From positions 124,001-188,000 of the forward strand of contig CBDCWQ010000006.1 in NCBI GenBank assembly GCA_965223435.1: 64,000 bases of DNA. Reading direction: 5' to 3'. The stretch's first letter is position 1, and each line of letters begins with the position of its first letter. The notes under the pieces are model-generated. The model made no database searches and had not been told where the DNA came from. It was given only the letters and a program-made list of their open reading frames with translations. The translations under genes were made by a program, and so were the position numbers. This DNA comes from CBDCWQ01 sp965223435 (GTDB lineage Bacteria > Myxococcota > Kuafuiibacteriia > Kuafuiibacteriales > Kuafuiibacteriaceae). Positions 15,865-28,000 of the stretch are shown in pieces.

Positions 15865-15910
15865 GTCTGGCTGAACTTGCAATCTTGTGTCGATTGCAGC
15901 TGAATCAGAC
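15865..15910 (+). promoter_or_regulatory. imperfect hairpin between sigma and anti-sigma genes
   Basis: An inner stem TGCAATC/GATTGCA (15878-15884 with 15892-15898, 7-base loop) sits inside an outer stem GTCTG/CAGAC (15865-15869 with 15906-15910). It lies in the 141-base gap after the sigma gene and ends 45 bases before the anti-sigma start. It may act as an attenuator or processing site that sets the sigma to anti-sigma ratio. It has no T-run. Confidence 0.35.
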
Positions 15911-15955
15911 CGGGTCGGGGATTAGACCTCGGCGCCGGACGGTTCTTCTACGCAG

Positions 15956-16723
15956 ATGGAATGTCGCGAGGTCGAGGACATGGCAAACCTCTCCTTCGAT
16001 GGAGAGATCGCGCCGGTCGATCAGGCTGCCCTCCAAGATCATTTGGATCGCTGCACCGGATGCCGGCAAAATGTGCAAGACAGCGGTCGCTTTCAGGCAA
16101 AGCTTAGACAAGAGCTTCAACGATCCTCTGACAGTTGGCGGGCGCCAGAGGCGCTCCAGCATCGAATTACCGGCCGTATTCGGGCGAACTGCCCCAAGCA
16201 CCGAGGCTACCGGGCTTGGGTCCCCGTTTTGGTCGGCGTAGGCACGGTCCTCACCGTCGCCCTCATTTCGGTACAGAATCCGCCCCTCGATCCGGAAGAA
16301 ACGGTGGCCAAACACAGCCGCCTTTTGCCTCCGGAGGTTCGGGCCAAGGGGGGGCATGAGGAGGTTCGCAACTTCCTCAAGAAAAACCTCCAATATCCGA
16401 TTCGAGTGCCTACTTTCGCGCCGAATAAGGCCCGAGACATCCGGCTGGTTGGCGCGCGCCTGTCCCACATCAGAAACAGTGATGCCGCCTACATGATGTA
16501 CGACCAGCGGGGTGCTCGGATCTCTTTATTTGCTTATCCAAAGCCCCCCGCTTTTTCGAAACCACGGGACTTCCGTGAAGAGCAGGTGCGAGGCCGGCCG
16601 GTGATGGTGGGACGACACCGAGGGTATAGCGTCGTGTCATGGGAACAAGGGGAGTTGATGTACTCTTTGGTCTCCGATGTGGATCGCCAAGAGTTGATTC
16701 AAATGGTCTCTTCGCTGAAGTGA
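15956..16723 (+). CDS. membrane anti-sigma factor with a zinc-finger (ZAS-like) domain
   Basis: The 255-residue product starts MECREVEDM and has the anti-sigma zinc-binding pattern: Cys3, then His29-x3-Cys33-x2-Cys36 (DHLDRCTGCR). A helix rich in Glu and Arg follows, then one membrane segment at about residues 84-104 (AWVPVLVGVGTVLTVALI). The periplasmic part (about 150 residues) is a sensor-like domain containing IRLVGARLSHIRNSDAAYMM and ISLFAYPKPP, which I recognise as the usual C-terminal module of such anti-sigma factors (DUF-like, ligand unknown). It should bind and inactivate the sigma factor encoded just upstream. The start is uncertain, because no good ribosome-binding site precedes ATG 15956. 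Confidence 0.85.
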   Translation: MECREVEDMANLSFDGEIAPVDQAALQDHLDRCTGCRQNVQDSGRFQAKLRQELQRSSDSWRAPEALQHRITGRIRANCPKHRGYRAWVPVLVGVGTVLTVALISVQNPPLDPEETVAKHSRLLPPEVRAKGGHEEVRNFLKKNLQYPIRVPTFAPNKARDIRLVGARLSHIRNSDAAYMMYDQRGARISLFAYPKPPAFSKPRDFREEQVRGRPVMVGRHRGYSVVSWEQGELMYSLVSDVDRQELIQMVSSLK

Positions 16724-16815
16724 AGCCTGGGTGGGGCCCTTGGGTGCCGTCTTGGGTTTGTCTAGCGCTGTTTGACATGAACCGGGGCCGGTCGTAGCCT
16801 TGCTCTTCTAAAGGT

Positions 16816-18372
16816 ATGGGCGAATCTGTTTTAATCATCGACGCTGAGGATGCATTTGTTGATGACCTTGCATCTGGTCTTCGCGCAAAGGGAATCGAAG
16901 CAACAGTGACGGGGGACGGGAGCGCGGGCCTGGATCTCGCCCATATCAATATACCCTCAGCCATTGTTCTGTGTGTCGAACTTCCGAAGATGTCAGGGTA
17001 CTCGGTCTGCACGAAACTGAAAAAGGATGCCGCCCTGAAATCCGTCCCACTGATCATGACCAGTGCGGATGCGACGCAAGAAATGTTTGATCATCACAAG
17101 CGGTTGAAGACGCGCGCTGAAGAGTATTTGAAGAAGCCGTTTACGACCGACGACCTCGTCCATATTTTGGGCAACTACCTTGAGTTTGAGCCACCGGCCC
17201 CCGCCGAAGAACTCCCCGTGGTCCCCGTCATGGATGAGCCCGACGAGGATGTGGCCGATCAAACCTATGCTGGCGCCGGCGAACCCCCTCCCGAAGATTT
17301 TGCCGCCATTGACAACGCTTTAGATGCGCTCTCTGACGAAGTGGAGCCCCCTTCGTTTGACTTGTCGGAACAGGCGGCGCTCCGGGCCGAGCCTTCTTCG
17401 GGTGAAGACGCGATGACCACCGTTGCGCCCGTGGCGATGCAGGACGAGCATATCGTGCAGGCGCTCAACGCCCTGAAAGCAGATCTTGAAAAAGAACGCC
17501 AAGCCCGAAGTGAAGCCGAAGAGGCAAGAGATACGGCCCTTGCGAACGAAAAAGCGGCCTTGGCGCAAGCAAAGGCTGCGTCTAGCAGCCAGCCGCCCAG
17601 CGGTGGTACCGCCGCTTCTGGGCGGGACCTCCTTGCCCTGAAACGGGAGCTCAATGCAAAAAACCGTGACATTCTCGACCTCAAAGAGAAGCTAAACGCC
17701 AAAGAAAAAGACATTCTGGTCCGCGAAGAGCGAGAAATGGAGCTCGAAGGCCAAATCGTGGAGGCCGAAGAGCAGCGTGAAGTTCTTGAGCGAAACCAAG
17801 CCGAGCTCGAAGAGCGCACCCGAAACGCCGAATCCCAGACGCAAGAAACCGAACGGTCCATGGGTGAGACCATCGAGAAACTCAATCGTCGTTTGGGCGA
17901 AGCCGTCGCCCACGAAGCTGAGCTTGATGGGGCCCTTCAGAGCATCACCCAAGAATCCGAGAACCTTCGCACCGCCCTTGACGCCAAAACGCTCGAGTTT
18001 GAGGAGCTGACCGAGCATGCCCAAACGCTCAAGAACGAGCTTTCTGCGTCAACCGCGGAGTCCGAATCATTGCGTGGACAACTGGATGGCGCCCAGGAAC
18101 ATGTAGAAAACCTGAACCTCGATGTGTCCAACCTTCAAGATGAGATCGCAACTGCAAAGGCTGAGGTTGAGAGTCTCACCATGCAGCTCGGGCGCGCTCA
18201 GGATCGCGGAAACGAAGCCCTCAAGCGCATTCGCGAGACGGCCGAGATCAAAGCCAAAGCCCGCAAGGCCATGGAAATTGCGCTTGCTCTTCTCGAGGAC
18301 GCAGCGCAACTCCCCGGACCCGATGCCGAGTCGATATCCGACGGAGAATCCCAAGGCGAAGCGCGCCCTTAG
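16816..18372 (+). CDS. FrzS/AglZ-like pseudo-receiver plus coiled-coil protein
   Basis: The 518-residue protein begins with a CheY-like receiver domain (residues 1-125). The phosphoacceptor Asp is replaced by Cys53 (SAIVLCVELPKMSGYS), while the acidic N-terminal residues (IDAED), the Thr/Ser (LIMTSAD) and the Lys (YLKKPF) remain. Residues 125-215 are an acidic Pro-rich linker. Residues 215-490 form a long coiled coil rich in Glu, Ala, Lys and Gln. This order of a pseudo-receiver followed by a coiled coil is that of Myxococcus FrzS (about 555 residues) and AglZ, polar proteins controlling twitching and gliding motility. GYSVCTKLKKDAALKSVPLI also resembles FrzS. I infer a polarity or scaffold role independent of phosphorylation. 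It is cytoplasmic and monocistronic. Confidence 0.75.
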   Translation: MGESVLIIDAEDAFVDDLASGLRAKGIEATVTGDGSAGLDLAHINIPSAIVLCVELPKMSGYSVCTKLKKDAALKSVPLIMTSADATQEMFDHHKRLKTRAEEYLKKPFTTDDLVHILGNYLEFEPPAPAEELPVVPVMDEPDEDVADQTYAGAGEPPPEDFAAIDNALDALSDEVEPPSFDLSEQAALRAEPSSGEDAMTTVAPVAMQDEHIVQALNALKADLEKERQARSEAEEARDTALANEKAALAQAKAASSSQPPSGGTAASGRDLLALKRELNAKNRDILDLKEKLNAKEKDILVREEREMELEGQIVEAEEQREVLERNQAELEERTRNAESQTQETERSMGETIEKLNRRLGEAVAHEAELDGALQSITQESENLRTALDAKTLEFEELTEHAQTLKNELSASTAESESLRGQLDGAQEHVENLNLDVSNLQDEIATAKAEVESLTMQLGRAQDRGNEALKRIRETAEIKAKARKAMEIALALLEDAAQLPGPDAESISDGESQGEARP

Positions 18373-19026
18373 ACTTTCCTTTCGGCTATTGGCCCCGAAA
18401 GAACAGCCCTAATAAGAAACCCAAGGGCGCTTCAAAAGTCCCATAGGCACGCTCGGCTTTTGGCCAACCGGATGGCGCTGTTGTTCTTACGGCGCCCGGG
18501 GACGTTTCGTGATTTGGCCGTCCGCTTCCAAAGCCCAACCCGGATACGGTGCTTTTCGCAAGATCACGAGCGCCTCGACAAGGGATCAACAAGATGGGCC
18601 GGTGTCTGGTGCATCCGCCGCGGGCACGCACCGCGCGCATTCCAGGAGTACGGGAGAAGATGCTCGACGTCCGGTGCGCGCTTGAATTGGATATGCAACT
18701 AATATTGCGTAGCCAGACAGCGATGTTGGGCGGGCCTGGCGTTGTCGCGCTGAGGCGAGTAGGCGCTTGGTCCTTCCGGGACAGAGCGCTGGACACTCCC
18801 GGGGTCAGGTTGCCCTCGTGGGCAGCTACGCTGTTTTCTACTTGCGCATCAGTGGGATCGGTCGTAGTTTACGGTGCCGAATCGGTTTCGCAGATGACCA
18901 ATGGTTGCGAATGGGTTTGAGTATCTCGTTGAGTTTGAGAGGCTGAACGCAACGATAGAAGCTTGCCCATTCCGTTGACTCTATAGGACTGACAAAGCGT
19001 GACTGTGGCGGCCAGGAGTGCCCCCC
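18373..19026. other. 654-base gap containing a duplicated gene end
   Basis: After the coiled-coil gene a 7-bp hairpin (18379-18401, CTTTCGG/CCGAAAG) may aid termination. At 18460-18519 lies a near-copy of the 3' end of the gene at 29436-30572, listed separately. The remaining bases show no conserved-looking frame on either strand. The promoter of the giant lipoprotein gene should lie near 18900-19000, and AGGAG at 19014-19018 is its ribosome-binding site. Confidence 0.5.
18460..18519. repeat. left copy of a 57-60 bp direct repeat flanking the giant gene
   Basis: This segment aligns with 29449-29505 in the same orientation, with three mismatches and three inserted bases. The right copy encodes, on the minus strand, the C-terminal AKSRNVPAAVRNSAIRLVK of the HEAT-like protein. 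The left copy stays in frame but reads AKSRNVPGRRKNNSAIRLAK and has no matching upstream sequence. It is therefore an orphan gene-end fragment, the pattern left at the far edge of an inserted element or by a partial duplication. Confidence 0.75.
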
Positions 19027-22000
19027 ATGTTCAAACTCGACCCCCCCCGTAGCGTCTCCCCGGTTTTTTCCTGCTTGACAACGTGGCTTCTTGTCGCGGG
19101 CGTACTCGCTGGGCTGTCGTGTCGTCCGGGAGGGCAGCCTACGCCCCCATCCTTAGATTCTCCCCGGGTAGCCACCGGCTCGTTTGGTCTCTCTTCGGGT
19201 TGGGTGTTGCTTTCAACCGCTGAAGAACAAGCGGCGACCCTTGGGCTACCTAAAGACAAATGGCGGGCGTTGAGGATAGAGAGTCAATACGACGCCGGCT
19301 CGGGATCCTACGAAACACGCTTTGAGCCCGCCGAAGAGCTTGCGCCGAACGGTACCTACTGGGTGTACATCCAAGGCGAGACCGGGACTGAAATCCAAGA
19401 TCCAATGCAGACCTTTCCTCCAGGCGGTTCCGCATGGATGGGGGCTGCCGGGGAGCTGGTCCATGTCCGTACCCCCGTGCGTGTGGCTGGCCTTCGACTC
19501 AAAAAGGTGCTCCGGTGGGATCCTCACCAACAGGCGCTCACTGAGGTGGATCGTAAAGAGATGCTTCCGGTTGGTGTCTACTGGCTTTACCCTGAAGAAG
19601 GATGTGGTGCTTCCATTCCGGCGTTGGGTGGTGCACTTCAGACCATCGGTTCTTGCGGGCGGTCGTTACCGGGGGGTTCATCCGGAAGGTTGTTGGCCTC
19701 GGACGCGCCCATGCCGCCGAAGGGGCTTGTGGCCTGGACGCAGGGCGGACAATTTTTTGTTCGATGGGATCCACCTGAGTTTTTGGTGGATGGAACATCG
19801 ATACCGGACGGTGTGCGAATTCGTTACGAAGTGCATCTAGACATGGCTCCGGTCGAGACCGTCGAGGAGCTTGCGTACGAGAGCAACATTCCCGATCTGG
19901 GGCGCATTGTTCCCTTTTATGTCAAAGCGGTGCTTGACGGCGCTTACGGTGAGCCCGAGGTGTCTAAGCGGTCCGAAGTGATCGATCTCGAAGTGGCGCC
20001 TGAGAAGCCAAAAGCAATCGCGGGTCGGTTTGAAGAGCCGAGTACGGTTGCGGACCCAGGCTCCGCGTCTCAACCGGTTGTCGCTTTCAGCAAATCCAGC
20101 GCGCCCAATGCGCAAGCCAGAGATCAGGGCCTTACACACTTGGCCTACGTGGTGCGTGGCGGGCGAGAAGGAAAGGGCGACGAAATTCGGTACACCCAAA
20201 GCGGTGCGTTTGGCAAAGCGGGGAGCTTCGAACCCGCCCGGCGGATCACAAGCGTCGGAGCGGATGCGCACATCACGGAAGTTGCGCTGTCGGCCAAGGC
20301 CAATCGCGTGGTTGTCGTTTGGCTTGAAGTTTCTAAAAACCCATCGGGCACGGGCCATAGGCAGAGTCGCATCATGGCCGCCGAGGGTTCCGAGGCGGGC
20401 AAGGTATTTTCCACACCACAACCCGTGCGCGTCAGCGCCGCGTGGAAACGAAGTGTGGACGTCGGAATCGATCGCCTAGGACGCACTCACCTCGTGTGGG
20501 GTGAAGGAAACAAGGCGTATTATCTCCAAGGTTTGAGCGGTGACCCAGAAAACGTGTTCGACCAAACGAAGCGAACACCGAACGCGGAGTTGGTCTCCTA
20601 TACCCGCGTGTCCTTTTCGGCGTGCGCGGAGGATCCCTGTGGTTGCCCCGAGCGCACCGAAAAAACGTATCCTCTTGCACTGGACATGGCTGCCCCGGGG
20701 GACGGTTCGGCTGGCGCGAATGCTTCTGAGGTAGGCGATGGGGCCGGGGCTTATTTCTACCGTACCGAGGAAGCCTTGGTGGAGCATCCTTCGCTTCATG
20801 TAGACGACGAAAAGGTCACGATTGTTGCCCGTCAGACGCGCATGTACGACAATCTGCCGGTCAAGAACGACCATTGGAGCGGTACCGAGGGGCCGTTTTA
20901 CCGAGAGGCGGCTCGCGGGTCAGTGGCGGACTGCAAAGCTCGCCGTTTTGTGGCCACCCGAAAAGGGTTTAGACACGCCTGGAAGTCCGATCAATACGCA
21001 TGCGCAAAAGTGGTCCCTGAAGACCACGCGCGGCTGTATGCCGAAGAGCTTAAGAGCTCTGAGGAGTTTTCAAGCGCGTTTGCCCGTGAGGATTTGTACA
21101 GCTACGATTCTGACCGCGGTCACGAAAAGGCCTGGTACCAATACGAATTTGACGGTCGGTGGCACGAAGAAGACGCGGTGAAAGTGGCGCAGCGCCCTCT
21201 TAAGTTGGGTGCCTGGTCTAAACTCGGCAAGGCCAAGCGGAACGTCCCCGTTGTCGACGGAGACTCTGTGAAGATCGTTGAGCGAAAGATCGAGGTTGAA
21301 GAAGGCTGGAAGCAGGGCGCCTGGATTGGAGACAGCCTCCAGGATTGGCGAATCTCTACGGTGGAACACTTCGCGAGTGAAGGTGCCGAAGTACGTCGGT
21401 GCGCGGCCGGGGAGGAGACCCAAACCGCCAAGGTGGGGCCCATGTTCCCCAGAGTCAAAGCCGGTCCCGATGGGCGTTTGGTGGTGGTCTACGAAAAGGG
21501 CAGTTCAAACAATCCGAATAGGCCGGGCCACAATCCAGTCTATGCTGCGATCTCTGGCGACGGAGGGCGGACTTGGGCCAAACCAGAAGTGGTGGGTACG
21601 GGGTATCTGCCCGACGTGGCCATTTCCTCGGATGGCACCCTAGGCGTGGTGTACTACGCGCCGAGCCAAGGCGATTCCCATGCCGAAATCCGAGTGGTCC
21701 GAAACCAGGGCGAGGGCTGGAACATTCATTCTACGCTCAATACGCGTCCCCCCAAGTTCATTCACTTCAGGACCCATGGTGAGGGGGCGGATGACCTACC
21801 AGGCGTGCCTCGAATCGCTGCGCACGAAGGCCTATTTCTTGCCGCATGGGTGCGAGGGAGCGCGAGCGCCCGGGAGCGGGACCAAATTGCGGTCAGTCGA
21901 GCAGCCTTGCCGGGCGGGGAGGTCAAACGGATTGAGATCATTGCCCGAAATCCTCCGATCGCCCACAAGGTCACGACCGTGGATGTCCGATGTGTCAATG

Positions 22001-25000
22001 AATATGGCGTGACCGTCCAAGGATGCGAAGGGGGCGTTTCGGTTGTATCCGGGGGTGTGCGTTATGACGATGTGATCAAAGAAGTGAATGGCCAACAAAC
22101 CGTATGGGTGACCGCCGGAAGGAGCGCCGTCATACCGAGTTCTCAAGGAGACTCAGGCGGGCTTGTGGAGTCCGCGTATGGGACCGGTCTTGCCACGGTG
22201 ACGGTGCAGACTTCTAAGCTCGCAGAACTCGCCCAAGCGTTACCCACCAAGGATGGGGCTAGACCGAGGTTACGACCCATTTCAGCGAACGCGACCGGCA
22301 ACTACCTCAGGGCGGAACTGCAGCGAGACGCCCTTTTCAGCGCCGACTTGGGTGCCCAGCGTGAGTACGCGTACGACCCTGAAAACGAAGACTCTGAGTT
22401 TCTCGCCGGGTACGATCGCGTATGGGCCTACACGCAGGGCATTGCCCTGGCGCAGTTCGCGCGCCAAGACGACAGCCGGGCCGGCGATGTGGCCGTGTTT
22501 TTGTGTGAGAATGCCCGGCGCGCGAGCAACGGAACGAAGATTCTAGGCTGGCCCTTTTCCTGGAACACGGTGGATGACGATTGGTATGACGCCCGGTTGG
22601 TGACGGGCGCCAATGCTTGGGCGGTGCATGGCCTTGGTGTTTTTGTGAGCTCTCGCCAGTTCGCGCATCTCTCTGGCGAGAGGCAAGGCCAGCTGCGAGC
22701 GTGTTATGTGCATGCGCTCGAGGGTTTGAAGGACCACATCCACGCGCCTACGGGCTTGATGACTGCCGGGTACACGACGCGAGGCCTCGAGACTGCGGAT
22801 GCGCCCGGGAAGATGGGCATCAAAGATGAGCATGGCGAGGTCTATGGGCCGGATATCTCGTTCGAGTACTACGACGTTCTTGACGTGGTGGGCTATGATC
22901 GCTTCGACTCCGAGCGCGCGCCTACCATCAAGACGTATCGGACCACCGGTGGGCAAAAAAAGCGACTTGGGTTTCACGCGGTTACCGCCAGCGATTTTAC
23001 CACCCTCAAAAAACGTGTTGTCGCCCAAAATATCGTGACGGAGCACAATCTTGACGTCCTGAGCGTACTCAACCATGCGTTGTCAGAATGGGATCATATC
23101 TTCGCATCGGCGCCGTCAGAACACGGTGAGCTGCGCGCTTCTCTTTTAACGTGGCGGGATAGACTCCGCGAAGCGATATTCACCGAACTTTGGGATGAAA
23201 CCCAAAAGCGTTTCGTCACTGGGGGCGAAGTGTCCAACGCTGGACGTTTTGTCCAAAGCAAACATTCCGCGGTTGACAATTGCAGCTGGCTTTCTCTTTC
23301 GGTGGACTACAGTTCGTTGCCGCAGGCGCACCGAACAAAGTTGGCTCAGTGCCTGGACTACACGTTACACAACTTTGCCCGGGAGCTGCCGTTCTCTGGC
23401 AAAACCTACTATGGGGCACACTATTTTCCGAACGGTTTTGTGGACAAGTATATCGAAGCCAACGGCGACCAAGCCAGGCTCTATCACATCGAGGCGACGA
23501 CGGGCCTCATCATGGGATTGCTGCGATTCGTGGACACTGCGCCCAGTACTGAAGACTTTGCCAAAAGAATGGTTTTGGCTGGTTTCGAGCGCCGGGCCAG
23601 GGAGTTATGGGCACAGATGCAGAGGTTTGTCGAAGACCACGACTTCCCCTACTCGAGCCTCAGAATTCACAATCTCATGGCCAAACTTGATTCGAGCACC
23701 GCGCTTATCTGGTTCATTGACGTCTACGACTTTATGGCGAAGCGACACGATTCTGTGGACCGCCCTCTCAAGGACTACGCCGAAGGAACCGATATGGTTG
23801 CGGCTGCTGCATCGACCCTAGAGGCCATGTCCAAGCTCGAAAACATGTCCAGAGATTTCGCGGAAGACGAAGAAGCGTCGGAGGCCGGGTCACGGGGGCA
23901 GCTTTTGTCTTCGTGGAATATTGACGCGAATCCGGAAGAAGTTCCGCTGACGCTGATTGAGGACCAAGCGCTCGCGGTCATCGCGGCGGCTTCTCGCAAA
24001 GACTTCATCCCGGCTCTATCCTGGATCAAGGGGCTATTTCATACGCTGCATGGGGTTGACTTTGATGGAGAGGTTATCTCCGAGTTTCCCTGGGTAGTTC
24101 ACGGGCGAAATGGCGTTTCGCTGAACGCATACCGTCAGACCGGCCCTCAAATGCTTGCAATCTATGCGGATGCGTTTTTGTCCCGGCGTCTGCAAAATGA
24201 GGGGCTCGAGCCCTTGTCTATGGCGTTGTCTTTTGGCGTGCTCGAAGGGTTGGTCAAGCGCTATCTAGACGAACCCTCAGGACTTCTCTTGAGCGGTTCG
24301 GGACGCCCTCAAGCTCGAAGCTCTGAGACTGATTCGGGTGCGCTACAGTCCCTCTTGCCGGTGGCCTTCATGCGCGATCATCTGTACACATACTTTGCGC
24401 TCAAGGAAATGGCGCCCTTGCTCGATGAAAAGCAGCAAATTTGGGTCACAGGGCTTCAAGTGTCGATGAAGAGGCGTCTCGACGAAACGTTTTGGGACCC
24501 TCAAAGCAACACGCCTGTGCAGGCCGTGAAGGTCGCGCCCGACGGCACGCTTGAGATTGTGGGCGGCAGTGCGGCTGCGGCTTCCTTATATGCGCTTTAC
24601 GCCATTCACACCGGTCAGGTACAACGCGCGCGCCGTTGTCTTGATATCCTTGCCTTTTCCCGAGACGAAAGCGGCCGAGCAGCGCCTTATTCTGAGGGGC
24701 GCGTTTTTCCAACTGAAGGCGTGTTCGATTTTGCGCAAACCGATGCGGCCTTGATTTTGGCATGGAGAGCTGGCGCAATGATAGATCCTCGTCACGAACA
24801 GCTGGCCCTTCGTGAACTGACCCAAGTCCTGGACGAGCTGCCCGAAACGGTGGGCGGCCTTGCCGGCACACTTTTGGCTGAGAACCCGGGAGGGTTCTTG
24901 GGGCTCGATGCTGCGCCGATATTCTATTCGGTTTCTGGCCAAGGTCCGCTTGTATTGACCGAAGAGGTCGATGATCGATTGTCTTCGCTTTTTTACGAAA

Positions 25001-28000
25001 CCCTATTTTCTCTTTTGGCCTCCGACTACCGGGAGTATGTGTTCAACGATCGTTTTGAGGAGCTGATTCGCATTCTTCATGTGGTCGACATGATTCGCCA
25101 CACCGTGCCACAACATGACTGGGGTGCAAAGTTCGAGGCCCGTACCGCTCAGGAAAGAACGGCATCTACGGTGCATGGGCTTCTTAACTTTTGTAGCTTG
25201 AATGTCTCGGCCTTGTCTCAAGGACCCCGTTCTTCGGTCACGCCGCTGGGGCTGAGTTGCCAAGAGATCGGTCGCGCGTCTGGAATGCTTCTCGAGAAAC
25301 GCACGAGTGGTGAAACCCCCGTGTTTTTCGTATCGATTCTTTCGGCTGAGCTTGGCGATGCGGACGGGGATCGAGACTTGAGGGCGCTCCAAAGGATTGC
25401 GGCCTACCTTCAGGCTCCGTCGGGCTGGTCATCGAGTGATTCTCAGCGGGATACTTTTTTGGGATACGTCCATCCCCGCGTTGGTTCCCGAGCCACAAGG
25501 ACTTCGATGAATCGATTTGCCACGGGTGGCCACGCTGCCGAGATAGCATCCGATGCCAGTCTCGAAGACGTTGCCGAGTGGTTGCGAAACCACTGGATGG
25601 ACGGGGTTCGGCAGCTCGTTTCAGACCCCATTCGCGACAGTGAAAAAGTGCGCTACGAGCTTCGCTACGTAGATCTTGTTCCCATTGAAAACACAGGATC
25701 GCCCGTGTTTTGGAGCCGAGAGGCGATTGAGTTGCGAGATCTTCACCGGTGGGAAGCCGAAAGACCGAGCTTTCAGTTCACGCTGAATGGGTTGAATGCC
25801 CATCTGAGTATTGAGGATCTCTACAACCGCACGAACCGAAACGTTAGGCCGCTTCGGCGTTTCATCAACAGCTTCGCTGAAGGTCGTCTTTCGGTGATTG
25901 GGCAAAAATCTGGGATCCGTGTTCCGGTCCTTCACGCCATGATGCGTACAGGCGCGTTGACCGAAGACGAGTTTCAACGCATGGCCCATGGCTTTGGTCT
26001 TTCCGACAAAGAAGCAGAGGCGTGGGCTCAGCAGTTTTCGTTTGTGTCGCCTGACAGCCCGTCACGGACGTTTGCTTGGAGTCCTGTTCTGGAGCCCATT
26101 GTGCTCCATCAATTGATGGGGGCAGCGGGCCTCGAGAGGGATGACATGGATGCGCTTGAAGGGCTCTTTGTTCTTCCCCTCGTCCATCCACCCCCAGTCT
26201 TTCCCGCAGACAGGGCGGAGCTTGTTTTTGAGAATCCGAGGCGGGTGAATGGGGTCATCGAGGAAGGGATCTGGGTCTACACCCGAGGGACTGGTCGGGT
26301 TTTGGTGCCCATTGAAGTGTTGGACGAGACAAGAGACTGTCCGCAGAGGGAGGACATAGAAATCGATAACCCCCTGGCGCTGACGAACGGACCGAAGCGT
26401 GCCATTTGGTCTCGGGACGAAGTTCCCCTTTGTCTGATTCAGGCGCTGGGGGCGGAGGGTGGAGATCTGGTCGACGGGCAGTCCGAGGGCATTGAGTACG
26501 CACAGTACGCCATTTTTCCGCCCCAAAAGGGGGTTTTAGCCCCTTTGGCACACGTGCTGGTGCCCGGAGAATGGGATCAAGTCGAAGACTCTTTAGATGT
26601 ATCGCCCTACCAAAAGGTGCTTCTCGGCCATCTTCATCAAAGAGACGATGGCGCGCCATTTCCCGATCCGGGCGATGTGGCGGCTTTGGTGCGAAACTTT
26701 GCGGAGTCGAATGTGGTCCTTTCGCACATTTACCCTCGCGGCGGGGGCTACTTTCGAAGTTGGCGCTCCGATGTCGACAACTATGTGATGACCTTCGGCA
26801 TCCCCGGTACTTCGTACTTCAAACGGGAGATATGGCGCGGAGTGTATCCCGGTCAAGCCTGGGAGGATGAACTGCCCAGGTGGTGTGCGTCCGTTAGAGA
26901 GGCTTTACAGAAGCGAGGCGGATCGCACCCGCTCATTAGCCAAGATCGCCTGGACCGGCATTGCTTGCAGGGGGCGTACAGCAAAGATGCCCAGCCCCTT
27001 GACGACGGTTTGATGATTGCATGGATCAGCCGGCTGGGTCTTCACGTGAAGGCCTCATGGGATCGCTGGATGACCGAAGGCTTGGACCTTGAAATGGTGT
27101 GCTACGAACCTCAGTGGGAGCCGAAGGAACAACATCGGATTCTCTTTCGGATTGCGCTTCCCGACTTCCTTGGAAGCGAGGCCTTGCCGTCGGTCCCCAT
27201 GTTGTCTCGGCTCCCCCTTGGCTTGGAGGACACCGATCTCGCGCTGGGGGCGGTCCCCGCGCCCCCGTTTACGTATCCATGCCAAGTGGGGACAGAACAG
27301 GATGGTTGGATTCCCCTCTCCAACCAATTTTGGTGGCACCACCGCGACCTCGCGAGCGGACTAGAAAATGATGAAGAACTGGCCACGGTGGCAGTGACCG
27401 GGATAGATGGCATGCCTTCCATTGCTATAGGGCTCCGCGAGCCCGCCGACGACGAGGAACTCCACATTTATTTTTGGCGAAGAGACCAGGCATCGTTTCG
27501 AGATGAGGTGAGTGTTCCTGCGAGGGTGTTGGGGGGGCCAGCAAGACCTTGGCCAAACACGCTGGGCTATCGAAAAATCCTCCAAGAACAAACAAGCGTG
27601 ACCTTGGACGGAATAGGTGAACGCGCTCTTGAGCCAGGCGTCTACGAGATTGTGGTTTATCTGGAACGTTATGGACGGATTGCTGGTTGGTTCCACCAAA
27701 GCGTCTTCGTGGACAAACCGTGCGCGGGCGACCCGGATGGGCCATGTTTGGCACAACCCCAGCGCGACGGCATCGCCCCACTGCGTGTTCCGATGGAAGA
27801 TATCGAACCCTGTCCTCCCCGGGGGGCCCTCGAGTCTCTCTTGGGTGAGGCTGAGAGGAGTGTTGACGAGGACGAGTGGGCAGTGGAAATGGTACCCGGT
27901 GTGATTCAGGATGGGGGCGCCTCCGGCGCAGTCCTTGAGGTCACTGCTCGAACCCCTCACTTGACTGGCATACTACTGGAAGAGCCTCTTCTTGACGGAG

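Noticed and set aside
18386..18920. frames of 120-136 codons in the gap before the giant gene
   Set aside because: Their translations have no family resemblance, one overlaps the duplicated gene end in a different frame, and no ribosome-binding sites are visible.
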